From: Hyphomicrobiaceae bacterium
GTDB lineage: Bacteria; Pseudomonadota; Alphaproteobacteria; Rhizobiales; Hyphomicrobiaceae
Direction of reading: 5' to 3'
NCBI GenBank assembly: GCA_023384095.1
Contig: JAHDXT010000010.1
Coordinates: 42,835 to 106,834 of the forward strand
DNA length: 64,000 nucleotides
The translations under genes were made by a program, and so were the position numbers. Of this stretch, positions 57,006 through 64,000 are shown piece by piece (within the stretch, counting starts at the first letter, position 1; each line of letters opens with the position of its first letter). The notes under the pieces are model-generated. The model worked only from the letters and a program-made list of their open reading frames with translations, made no database searches and had not been told where the DNA came from.

Positions 57006-57575
57006 ATGCGAATCCCGTTCATCACCGGTGCTGGCGTGCTCGCGGCTGCTCTGCTCCTGGCGCCTGCGCTGGCGACAGCGCAGCAGCTCGGCGGCCAGGC
57101 CGGGCAGCAGTTCTCCGGCCCTCAGCAGCAGATGGGCTCCACCCGGCAGCAGACGCTCGGGGAAGGCGCACCGCTCTACGTCAGCCCGGGCGAGGTGCGG
57201 CAGATCCAGCGCCGGCTGGCGCGGATCGGTCTCGATCCGGGCCCGATCGACGGGCGGTGGGACCCGCAGACCCAGCAGGCGCTGGCGCGGTTCCAGCAGC
57301 ACGTCGGCCTTCCGCCCACGGGTAACGTCGATCTCACGACCTTCAACGCGCTGCGCAACGCACGCCGCTCCAGCGGCCAGTTCCTCGGCCTCGGCGAGCA
57401 GGGCTCGGGGACGGGGATGCGGCAGGGCATGATGGGAATGCAGCGCGGCATGCCCATGCATCAGCCGGGAATGGGAATGCCGGGCATGCAGGGAATGCCG
57501 ATGCATCAGCCCGGCATGGGCATGATGGGCATGGAGCAGCCCGGCAAGGGCCGGCAGCAGGGAATCCAGCGATAA
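57006..57575 (+). CDS. Exported peptidoglycan-binding-domain protein with Met-rich tail
   Basis: A 189-residue protein with a good ribosome site (AAAGGGAGA). A signal peptide spans about 1-25, a Gln-rich linker follows, and a PG_binding_1 domain lies at about 60-118 (VRQIQRRLARIGLDPGPIDGRWDPQTQQALARFQ). The last 55 residues contain 13 methionines in motifs such as MHQPGMGMPGMQ. Met-rich periplasmic tails often bind copper or silver, but that is inference here. Confidence 0.85.
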   Translation: MRIPFITGAGVLAAALLLAPALATAQQLGGQAGQQFSGPQQQMGSTRQQTLGEGAPLYVSPGEVRQIQRRLARIGLDPGPIDGRWDPQTQQALARFQQHVGLPPTGNVDLTTFNALRNARRSSGQFLGLGEQGSGTGMRQGMMGMQRGMPMHQPGMGMPGMQGMPMHQPGMGMMGMEQPGKGRQQGIQR

Positions 57576-57942
57576 CGGCTGATGTCTGAGGTCAGAGGGC
57601 GCGGCCGGCGAAACCCGCTCGGCCTGCGAAGAGAGCCCGTGGGCAGTCTCTCCCGCGCGTGCCGTTCGCGCTCGCTCCGGCACGTGCGGGCTGCGGCCTT
57701 CGCGGAGGGCGCGGCGGAACGCGCTTTCCCTGCCTTCTGAGAGGACCGGGCCTCAGGCAATAATCCGCTCGACAGGTCGAGCAAGTAACGCGTCGGAGAG
57801 AACGAAAGCGGGACTTTCTCTGCAGGCGGTGGCCTGACCAGCCGGTGGGTTGGTCGAGCCGCGCCGCTTCAGCCAGGGCAGAACGAATTGCCGTCACGCC
57901 CGAACGCAATGGCGTCATGGCGCAGAATTCAAGCGCCCCGGA
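57576..57942. other. Convergent spacer of about 370 bases with no gene seen
   Basis: Lies between the Met-rich gene and the end of aprA. It has several GC-rich short stems but no clear terminator with a T-run and no convincing reading frame. Confidence 0.5.
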
Positions 57943-59787
57943 TCATTCTATGATGTGATAAACGGGCGCCTTCTCCATTTCCCACTTCCCGGAGTCCCGG
58001 TCGTAGCGGGACAATGTGAAGCAATGCCAATCGGCATCGTCCAGCTTCGGGTAATCGCCGCGATAATAATAACCCGGCCACCGCGTTTCCGTTCTGAACA
58101 TCGTGTGGTGTGTCACGGCCTCCGAGGCCAGGACACGGTGGTGCAGCTCCCACGCCCGCTGAAGCTGGTGCAGGTCCTCGGCGCCGAGGTGATCGAGGTC
58201 CTCCTTGAGCATGGTCAGCAATTCCAGCCCGCGCGTGAGCAGAGGCTCGTTGGTCGTGTAATGCGCGCTGATGCCGCCGACGTACTCGTCCATGATCTTC
58301 TCGAGCCGCTGAAGACCATGGATAGGCAGAATGTAGCTCGGAGAAACGGTGCCCGCGACGATCTCGTTGCGGCCGACGGAGTAGTTCTCCAGCGGCTGGA
58401 ATATGACCCGCTTCAGGTCCTCGTATTCCTGCTCGCTGACCTGGGGCTCCTCGTTACGCAGGTCTTTCACGTAATTGACCGCCGCCTTGGCAGCGATCCG
58501 TCCTTCCGTGAACGATCCCGACGAGAACTTGTGGGCGGTGCCCCCGATCGTGTCGCCGGCGCCGAAAAGCCCGTCGACGGTCATCATTCGATTGTAGCCC
58601 CACTGGTATTCGGAAGGGGCATAGTCCGCCGGTCCGCTGGCCCATGCGCCGGAGCATGTCGCGTGGGAGCCCATGACGTAAGGCTCCGACGTGGTCAGCT
58701 CGGGGTTGGTATGCTTGGGATCGATGTTCTGCGATGCCCACACGACGGCCTGCCCGATCGTCATGCCGAGAAAGTTCTCCCAGCCGACGGTTTCCTTGTG
58801 CGGATCCTGGAAGGCCTCCTTCGTCACCATGCGGATGGGGCCTCGGCCAGCCTTGAGCTCCTCCAGAAGTGCGTGGTTGCGCAGGCAGGTGGGCACCGGG
58901 TGCCGGTCAACGTAATCCCCGACCAGCTCCTTGGTGTGATTGTACCATCTGGACTCGTATTCCTCTCCGTACGCGTTTTGCGTGTACGTCTTGAGGTGCA
59001 GGAAGTAGGCGCCGACCGGGCCGTAGCCGTCCTTGAACCGGGTGAGGACGATCCGGTTCTCCATCTGGGTCATCTTGGCGCCGGCGAGGATCGGCAGCGC
59101 ATAGGCCGAGGCGCTGCTCCATGGGGCGTACCAGGTTCGCCCCATGCCCTCGCCTACCGCGCGGGGCTTGAAGATGTGCGACGCACCGCCGGCGGATACG
59201 ATAACGGCCTTCGAGCGGAAGACGTAGAAATCCCCGCTTCGGACGTTGAAGCCGACGGCCCCCGCGACACGGTTGGCCTTCGTCTTGTCCATCAGCAGGT
59301 GGGTCACCATGATCCGGTTGTAGACTTCGGTGGCTGCCTTGCGGGCGGCCTCGGCGACGATGGGCTTATAGCTCTCGCCGTGAATCATGATCTGCCATTT
59401 GCCCTCGCGCTGATACCGCCCGGTGGCAGGGTCCCTCATCATGGGAAGGCCCCATTCCTCGAACTTGTGCACGGTGGAGTCGACATGGCGGGCGATGTCG
59501 TAGCCCAGGTCCTCCCGTACCAGACCCATGAGGTCGTTCCGCGCGTAGCGGACATGGTCCTCGGGCTGGTTCTCGTTCCACTGCATGCCCATGTAGCAGT
59601 TGATCGCATAAAGGCCCTGCGCAACGGCGCCGCTGCGCTCGATGTTCGCCTTCTCGACGCACACGACCTTGAGGTCGCGCCCCCAGTACCTGGACTCGTA
59701 CGTGGCCCCGCAGCCGGCCATGCCGCCCCCGATGACGAGGATGTCCGAATCCACGAAAACCGTCTTCCTGCGACTGAACAGACCCAC
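57943..59787 (-). CDS. aprA: Adenylylsulfate (APS) reductase alpha subunit, AprA
   Basis: The FAD subunit that interconverts sulfite plus AMP and APS; with AprM present, the sulfur-oxidising direction is likely. The 614 residues have the FAD motif DILVIGGGMAGCGATYESRYW and ANIERSGAVAQGLYAINCYMG. ENRIVLTRFKDGYGPVGAYFL holds the conserved active-site arginine, and GLFGAGDTIGGTAHKFSSGSF is also conserved. It starts with GTG overlapping the aprB stop by one base. It is the last gene of aprM-aprB-aprA. Confidence 0.96.
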   Translation of the reverse strand: MGLFSRRKTVFVDSDILVIGGGMAGCGATYESRYWGRDLKVVCVEKANIERSGAVAQGLYAINCYMGMQWNENQPEDHVRYARNDLMGLVREDLGYDIARHVDSTVHKFEEWGLPMMRDPATGRYQREGKWQIMIHGESYKPIVAEAARKAATEVYNRIMVTHLLMDKTKANRVAGAVGFNVRSGDFYVFRSKAVIVSAGGASHIFKPRAVGEGMGRTWYAPWSSASAYALPILAGAKMTQMENRIVLTRFKDGYGPVGAYFLHLKTYTQNAYGEEYESRWYNHTKELVGDYVDRHPVPTCLRNHALLEELKAGRGPIRMVTKEAFQDPHKETVGWENFLGMTIGQAVVWASQNIDPKHTNPELTTSEPYVMGSHATCSGAWASGPADYAPSEYQWGYNRMMTVDGLFGAGDTIGGTAHKFSSGSFTEGRIAAKAAVNYVKDLRNEEPQVSEQEYEDLKRVIFQPLENYSVGRNEIVAGTVSPSYILPIHGLQRLEKIMDEYVGGISAHYTTNEPLLTRGLELLTMLKEDLDHLGAEDLHQLQRAWELHHRVLASEAVTHHTMFRTETRWPGYYYRGDYPKLDDADWHCFTLSRYDRDSGKWEMEKAPVYHIIE

Positions 59788-60248
59788 TAGACGACCCCCA
59801 CCTTGAGTTGATCGGGCGACAGCGCGGGCAGCCTATCGACGTTCAGCGCGTCCGGCTCGTGCGCGAGCTCCTGCGATTGAAAGGCGTCGTTGCTGGGCGC
59901 CTCGTAGTCGGCCGGTGATTTGATCGATCCCCATGGCGTGGTTCGGATCGGGGAAACGAAATTCTTCTCGCGGCCGTCCCGGAACTTGATCTTCCACGAA
60001 ATGGTGCCCTTCTCCTCCTCGCGGAGCGCCCGCACGCTGTGGCCCAGGGGTGCGAAGTCCGCGTAACCGCGTGCGTCGATCGCGTTCTGCGGACACGCCT
60101 TCACACAGGAGTAGCACTCCCAGCACATATTGGGCTCGATGTTATAGGCGCGCCGGTACGTGGTATCGATGTGCATGATGTCGGACGGGCAGATATCGAC
60201 GCAATACCCGCAGCCGTCGCACCGCGTCATGTAAACGAATGTCGGCAT
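59787..60248 (-). CDS. aprB: Adenylylsulfate reductase beta subunit, AprB
   Basis: The electron-transfer subunit, 153 residues. It has two [4Fe-4S] binding sets: RCDGCGYCVDICPSDIMHID near the start and MCWECYSCVKACPQNAID. A carboxyl tail of about 50 residues normally wraps around AprA. It sits between aprM (40-base gap) and aprA. Confidence 0.96.
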   Translation of the reverse strand: MPTFVYMTRCDGCGYCVDICPSDIMHIDTTYRRAYNIEPNMCWECYSCVKACPQNAIDARGYADFAPLGHSVRALREEEKGTISWKIKFRDGREKNFVSPIRTTPWGSIKSPADYEAPSNDAFQSQELAHEPDALNVDRLPALSPDQLKVGVV

Positions 60249-60288
60249 GGTATTTCGCTGTCTCCTCGGGGGGCGGATGGCGGGCTGG

Positions 60289-61074
60289 TCAGTAATTTCG
60301 GGCGTGCCGGCCGGGGCTGCCGAATATGGCGGGCTTGTCGGCCGGGCCGGGCAGGTTGCTCCTCGTGCCGTTCGCCTCGGCCACGCGCTTCTGGAAGGCC
60401 GCCGCTGGCTTGAAGAACATGTGCGAGAACTTGGACCATGGAATGGATCCGAACAGCACCGTGGTGGCGATCAGATACATGCCGAGGAATACGCTCGCCA
60501 GAGTGCTGCCGGTCGATTGCAGGTAGGCCCAGATCAGGCCAAGCGTCACGCTCGCGAGAAGGGAGAGGATGAACAGGTCGGCGCGCACGATGCGGAAGGG
60601 CGAATTGCCCTCGGCGGCGACGTCGACCCGGATGAAGAACCAGAACCAGTAGCCGCCGACGCAAACCATCAGGGCCCCCAGGTGCCAAAGCAGCGGCAGG
60701 ATGGCGGGCGTCGGCGTCGCGGGCGACAGATACCAGAACACCATGATGGCGCTGGTGATCACGTAGGCCAGGAAGCCATACATCGTCAGGAGGTGGGCAA
60801 CTCTGCGCTGCTGATTGCAGAATTCAGCGGATGTCAGGCCCTCGACCAGGGCCGTCTGGACCGCAAGCGACGCCAGCTCCCCGCCGCTGAGCTGCCGCGC
60901 CCCCATTTTTCTGGATTTCCGCCAATTGTCGAAAAAGTACTTGGCGCTCCTCTTATGCGCGATGTCGAACAGAGTGCCACCCGCGACCAGGACTATCATC
61001 ACCGCGACATACGTCTGGATGACGGCCGGTGGAATGGACGCCGAAAGCTCGGCGAACGGATTGCTGGCGAGCAC
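60289..61074 (-). CDS. aprM: Putative membrane anchor of APS reductase, AprM
   Basis: AprM is found with AprBA in sulfur oxidisers and is thought to pass electrons to the quinone pool. From a GTG at 61074 with GGAGTGGGGG upstream the product is 261 residues. It has five membrane helices, for example VIQTYVAVMIVLVAGGTLFD and LLTMYGFLAYVITSAIMVFW. A soluble loop contains FFDNWRKSRKMGARQL. It belongs to the same broad class as NarI/HmeC-type anchors. It is the first gene of aprMBA, which places transcription from the 61.1-61.7 kb gap. Confidence 0.88.
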   Translation of the reverse strand: MLASNPFAELSASIPPAVIQTYVAVMIVLVAGGTLFDIAHKRSAKYFFDNWRKSRKMGARQLSGGELASLAVQTALVEGLTSAEFCNQQRRVAHLLTMYGFLAYVITSAIMVFWYLSPATPTPAILPLLWHLGALMVCVGGYWFWFFIRVDVAAEGNSPFRIVRADLFILSLLASVTLGLIWAYLQSTGSTLASVFLGMYLIATTVLFGSIPWSKFSHMFFKPAAAFQKRVAEANGTRSNLPGPADKPAIFGSPGRHARNY

Positions 61075-61742
61075 TAACTTACCCCCACTCCTAGATGCTG
61101 CCCCGTCCCGAATCACCGGAGCCGACGACGACGTGCGCGGCTCGGGCACCGGTCACTGACGCCAACGCCCATGTCCCGGTGGAATCGGCATTCGTGAGCC
61201 CCCCACACCGGCTGAAGCTAGCCTGTCGGGCCTGCTGCTGCAACTGCTTTGAATGGAGGAGGCGCGGCGCCATGACTGCAAGGTCGATTCCATGGTCTCG
61301 AGGACCGCCATGCCGATCTCGATCGGGGTGCGGCTGGCGTGTGAACGGAACCCGCCCGGCTGTCGGCCTGTCAGCTCGCGACTGTCGTAAGTCTCTGCAA
61401 TTGCAAGTGAATCGTGCTTGCATCCTGATGGGTAGCGTCCATAGGCTCGAAATGGAGATGCCGTTCTGGACGGCGGCGGGACCGAGTCGACGAGAGCTCC
61501 CGGCGTCCACCCTCGTCGGCGGTCGCGGTCGTGTCGTCGGCTCGAGAGGTGGAGACCTGAGCGATGCCGATCCTACCTCGGCCAGCGGCATCACCGAATG
61601 GCTTCGAGAGACGCGCAGTCCGAGTGTCGGCGGACGTCGGTTGATGGGGTTATCCGGTCGCCAACAGTTCCAAATTCTGCTTCGCGCGGTTGGACCCACA
61701 TGGTATCCCTATCGGGAATATCTCGGCTTGGGGCGAGCTGCA
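61075..61742. other. Divergent control region of about 670 bases between aprM and the CysH-like gene
   Basis: The frame of the CysH-like gene is open back to 61095, but that extension (Arg/Pro/Ser-rich) has no family character, so no gene is called. The gap contains the inverted-repeat cluster at 61396-61422. It must hold the promoters of aprMBA and of the CysH-like gene. Confidence 0.55.
61396..61422. promoter_or_regulatory. TTGCA-type inverted-repeat cluster, candidate operator of the apr/sat locus
   Basis: TGCAATTGCA (61396-61405) is a perfect 10-bp palindrome. It overlaps TGCAAG-N9-CTTGCA (61402-61422). Such paired half-sites with about 9-11 base spacing resemble LysR-type sites. No regulator gene is adjacent, so the binding protein is unknown. 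Confidence 0.4.
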
Positions 61743-62369
61743 ATGACGCCGATGCAGGAGATCCGATCGGTCAGCGTCGGCTTGGATACGCCAGAACTGC
61801 TGCGCTACCTGGTCAAAGAAAGATTTGCGGGCAAGACGGTCGTCACCGCCTCGCTGATGGCGTCCAGCATCGTCGTTCTGAAAATGATATCGGAAATCGA
61901 TCCCGCAACGCCGATTATCTTCTGTCATAGACCGCCAGTCTTTGAAGAAAGCGCCGAGTACAGAGCCAAGATCGTCGAAATCCTGGGGCTGCGGAATTTC
62001 TCCATCAACGCGGGCCACGAGACCGAGGTCAGAGCGGGCGACAACGATCATTGTGAGCGTATGTGGGTTCACTGCCGCAATATGCCGGGCCGCTCGTTCG
62101 AGCTGCTCCACCTCAATGATTGCCTTGCCCCCTACGACTGCTGGATAAATGCGGTGTATCACGTGGCCCGGCCGAGCTTCGTTCGCAACCGTGTCGATGT
62201 CGACGGGCGACTTATAAAAGTCGATCCGCTGATCCGCTGGACGAAGGATGATGTCCGCAATTTCATGCGCGCACATAATCTCCCCTATCATAGAATGGCG
62301 ATGCGAACGTACAAGTATGGGGAGACTGACAATGGAGAGGGCACTGTTTATCCAACATACCATTTTTGA
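61743..62369 (+). CDS. CysH-like (PAPS/APS reductase family) protein lacking the redox cysteine motif
   Basis: A 208-residue member of the adenine-nucleotide alpha-hydrolase fold, from the ATG at 61743. The start KTVVTASLMASSIVVLKMISEIDPATPIIFCHRP parallels the CysH P-loop region and following strand, and later VDPLIRWTKDDVRNFMRAHNLPYH parallels the CysH NPL-x-x-W segment. The carboxyl ECG(L/I)H motif with the catalytic cysteine is absent, as are the iron-sulfur cysteine pairs of APS reductases; the tail reads YGETDNGEGTVYPTYHF. It may bind APS without reducing it. sat follows on the same strand. Confidence 0.78.
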   Translation: MTPMQEIRSVSVGLDTPELLRYLVKERFAGKTVVTASLMASSIVVLKMISEIDPATPIIFCHRPPVFEESAEYRAKIVEILGLRNFSINAGHETEVRAGDNDHCERMWVHCRNMPGRSFELLHLNDCLAPYDCWINAVYHVARPSFVRNRVDVDGRLIKVDPLIRWTKDDVRNFMRAHNLPYHRMAMRTYKYGETDNGEGTVYPTYHF

Positions 62370-62481
62370 CATTCGCAGGTCGGAGCGCACTCATAGGATT
62401 CAACGGGCAAGCACTGCAGGTGTCGTCCGGGACGAAGGTGCATGAGGACTGCAAGCCTGTAACTCTGGAGACGACACACCT

Positions 62482-63675
62482 ATGGCAACTCTCATTGCGC
62501 CACATGGCGCAGCCGAGCTCAGACCCCTCTATATCGATGACGCAGACGAACGTGCGAACCTCGAGCGGGAAGCAGGATCGTTACCTTCGATCGTGCTGAG
62601 CTCGGCGGCGGCAGGCAACGCAGTCATGCTCGGGGGCGGCTATTTCACCCCGCTCGCCGGGTACATGAGCAAGGCGGATGCATTGGCAGTGGGACGGTCG
62701 ATGCATACGGCGAGCGGGCTCTTCTGGCCGACGCCGGTGCTCAATCTGGTGCGCGAGGCCGGGAGGATTGAGCCGGGCGATCGCATCGCGCTGAGGGACC
62801 CGAATGTCGACGGAACGCCAATCCTGGCCATTCAGCGCGTCGAGGCGATCGACACATTCTCGCCCGGTGAAATCGAAGAGCTGACGTCGCAGGTTTACGG
62901 CACGACCGACCGCGCGCACCCAGGTGTGGCCGAATTTCTATCGCAGGGCAGGATGGCGATCTCCGGGCCGCTGCAGGTTCTGAATTACAGCTATTTCGAA
63001 ACCGAGTTCCCGGACACGTTCCGCACGGCCGTGGACATCCGCAATGAGATGTCCAGAAGGGGCTGGCGCCGCGTCGTAGCCTTCCAGACCCGCAATCCGA
63101 TGCATCGCGCGCACGAGGAGCTGTGCCGCATGGCCATGGAGCGGCTCGAGGCGGACGGTCTCGTCATCCACATGCTTCTCGGCAGGCTGAAGCCCGGCGA
63201 CATCCCTGCGCCGGTCCGCGATGCGGCGATTCGCAAGATGGTCGAGCTTTATTTCCGGCCAGGCTCGGCCATGATTACCGGCTACGGCTTCGACATGCTC
63301 TATGCAGGACCGCGGGAGGCGCTGCTGCATGCAATATTTCGCCAGAACATGGGAGCCTCTCACCTGATCGTCGGACGCGATCACGCCGGAGTGGGCAATT
63401 ACTATGAGCCGTTCGAAGCCCAGGAAATTTTCGACCGGATACCGAAGCAAGCGCTTGCGATCCAGCTATTCAAGGCCGACCATACCGCCTACTCGAAGAA
63501 GCTGAACAAAGTGGTCATGATGCGTGAAGCACCAGACCACACCAAGGAGGATTTCGTTCTACTCTCTGGTACGGCGGTGCGTGAGATGCTCGGCAAGGGG
63601 ATTGCGCCGCCAGTTGAATTCTCCCGTCCGGAAGTGGCGCGTATATTGATGGAGTACTATCGCGAACGCCCATGA
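62482..63675 (+). CDS. sat: ATP sulfurylase (sulfate adenylyltransferase), Sat
   Basis: In sulfur oxidisers converts APS plus pyrophosphate to ATP and sulfate, conserving energy. The 397 residues are typical of the homo-oligomeric form. VAFQTRNPMHRAHEELCRMA holds the catalytic QxRNP and HxxH, LIVGRDHAGVGNYYEPFEAQ the second nucleotide motif, and VLLSGTAVREMLGKGIAPP the end. It has no kinase domain. It lies 112 bases after the CysH-like gene and divergent from aprMBA. Confidence 0.97.
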   Translation: MATLIAPHGAAELRPLYIDDADERANLEREAGSLPSIVLSSAAAGNAVMLGGGYFTPLAGYMSKADALAVGRSMHTASGLFWPTPVLNLVREAGRIEPGDRIALRDPNVDGTPILAIQRVEAIDTFSPGEIEELTSQVYGTTDRAHPGVAEFLSQGRMAISGPLQVLNYSYFETEFPDTFRTAVDIRNEMSRRGWRRVVAFQTRNPMHRAHEELCRMAMERLEADGLVIHMLLGRLKPGDIPAPVRDAAIRKMVELYFRPGSAMITGYGFDMLYAGPREALLHAIFRQNMGASHLIVGRDHAGVGNYYEPFEAQEIFDRIPKQALAIQLFKADHTAYSKKLNKVVMMREAPDHTKEDFVLLSGTAVREMLGKGIAPPVEFSRPEVARILMEYYRERP

Positions 63676-63792
63676 CCCGTGGTCCGGTGCCGCTATGACA
63701 AAGGAGTCCTGCCAGCCCTGGGGTGCTGAAACCGTCCCGCGGGCGACCGGGATACGGGCTGATGTTCTGTCTTCCGGCTAGCCACCCACACC

Positions 63793-63820
63793 GTCATTCC
63801 CGCGGAGGCGTGAATCCACG
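63793..63820 (+). repeat. Short palindromic intergenic repeat, copy C
   Basis: GTCATTCCCGCGGAGGCGTG and the next eight bases match copy B at 11132 and, inverted, copy A at 11021. The region from 63676 to 63950 has no gene; it also carries a GC-rich stem near 63877-63897 (GCCCCGGA with TCCGGGGC). Confidence 0.5.
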
Positions 63821-63948
63821 ACACGCCGCAAGTGCGGGTGTGGAAAGTTTCGTGGATGGCCGCCGGAGCCTGCGCCCCGGACCCCGATCCGGGGCGCCAA
63901 TGACGGGAGGAGTGGGAGGGGGCACCAATTGGTTGGCGATGGAACGCT

Positions 63949-64000
63949 AGCAGGCCGCTGAAAAACCCGCCATCCGGGGCTGACTTTGCCTCGCGAACAT
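63949..64000. mobile_element. Possible insertion-sequence end at the window edge
   Basis: AGCAGGCCGCTGAAAAACC at 63949-63967 resembles terminal inverted repeats seen in several insertion-sequence families (a GGC-x-GCTGAAAAA pattern). The window ends 33 bases later, so no transposase is visible and this rests on the short motif alone. Confidence 0.3.

Noticed and set aside
61095..61742. A 216-residue N-terminal extension of the CysH-like protein
   Set aside because: The extension is Arg/Pro/Ser-rich without any recognisable domain, and the alignable family region begins after the ATG at 61743.

Overview
This window is a GC-rich bacterial chromosome segment, almost certainly from an alphaproteobacterium of the order Hyphomicrobiales (Rhizobiales). 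The gene neighbourhoods (leuS-lptE-holA, ftsK-lolA, glnK-amtB, rsmI-yraN-gshB-comM, hisE-coaA), the HWE-type histidine kinase and two GTTC-N7-GTTC LexA-type boxes all fit that group. The organism looks free-living, with dissimilatory sulfur oxidation. No rRNA, tRNA, CRISPR array or phage was seen.

Layout. 1-7.7 kb: the tail of hisE overlapping coaA, a secreted Arg/Tyr-rich repeat protein, then a minus-strand block adoK, holA, lptE, leuS. 7.7-9.9 kb: a class II Fic protein behind a dense array of ATGTTCAT/GTGAACAT sites, overlapping yggS. 10-16.4 kb: an unrecognised 290-aa protein, a repeat-bearing spacer, an aminotransferase, ftsK, lolA and a structured intergenic element ending in a strong terminator. 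16.4-22.8 kb: a lone cyclic-nucleotide-binding domain protein, an OmpR-type regulator divergent from an L,D-transpeptidase, amtB-glnK with a sigma-54-type promoter, tesB and a UbiH-type monooxygenase. 23-31 kb: a one-direction cassette with a complete polyamine/quaternary-amine-type ABC transporter, a crotonase, an acyl-CoA dehydrogenase and an NDP-forming acyl-CoA synthetase. This looks like an uptake-and-degrade pathway for an unidentified carboxylate. 31-35.2 kb: a 1369-aa autotransporter with five Ig-like units of exactly 291 bp.

35.3-45.5 kb: nfeD-qmcA, hemH, a PAS/HWE hybrid kinase, thiS-thiG-thiE, a small Cas2-like protein behind two LexA-type boxes, a small protein with a C-terminal clamp-binding-like motif, and hisA and hisF separated by an opposite-strand gene. 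45.5-57.6 kb: a DHA2-type exporter divergent from marR-emrA, an M20 peptidase, a MoaD/ThiS-like protein, comM-gshB-yraN-rsmI divergent from an LpoA-like lipoprotein, an AEC carrier and a Met-rich exported peptidoglycan-binding protein. 57.9-63.7 kb: a sulfur-oxidation module, aprM-aprB-aprA divergent from a CysH-like gene and sat. AprBA oxidises sulfite to APS with AprM as likely membrane link, and Sat converts APS and pyrophosphate to ATP and sulfate. The right edge carries an intergenic repeat and a possible insertion-sequence end.

Most worth following up: the two LexA-type boxes before the Cas2-like gene; the Fic operator array; the catabolic cassette, whose crotonase and dehydrogenase both lack the usual catalytic glutamates; and the CysH-like protein without a redox-active cysteine motif placed beside sat.
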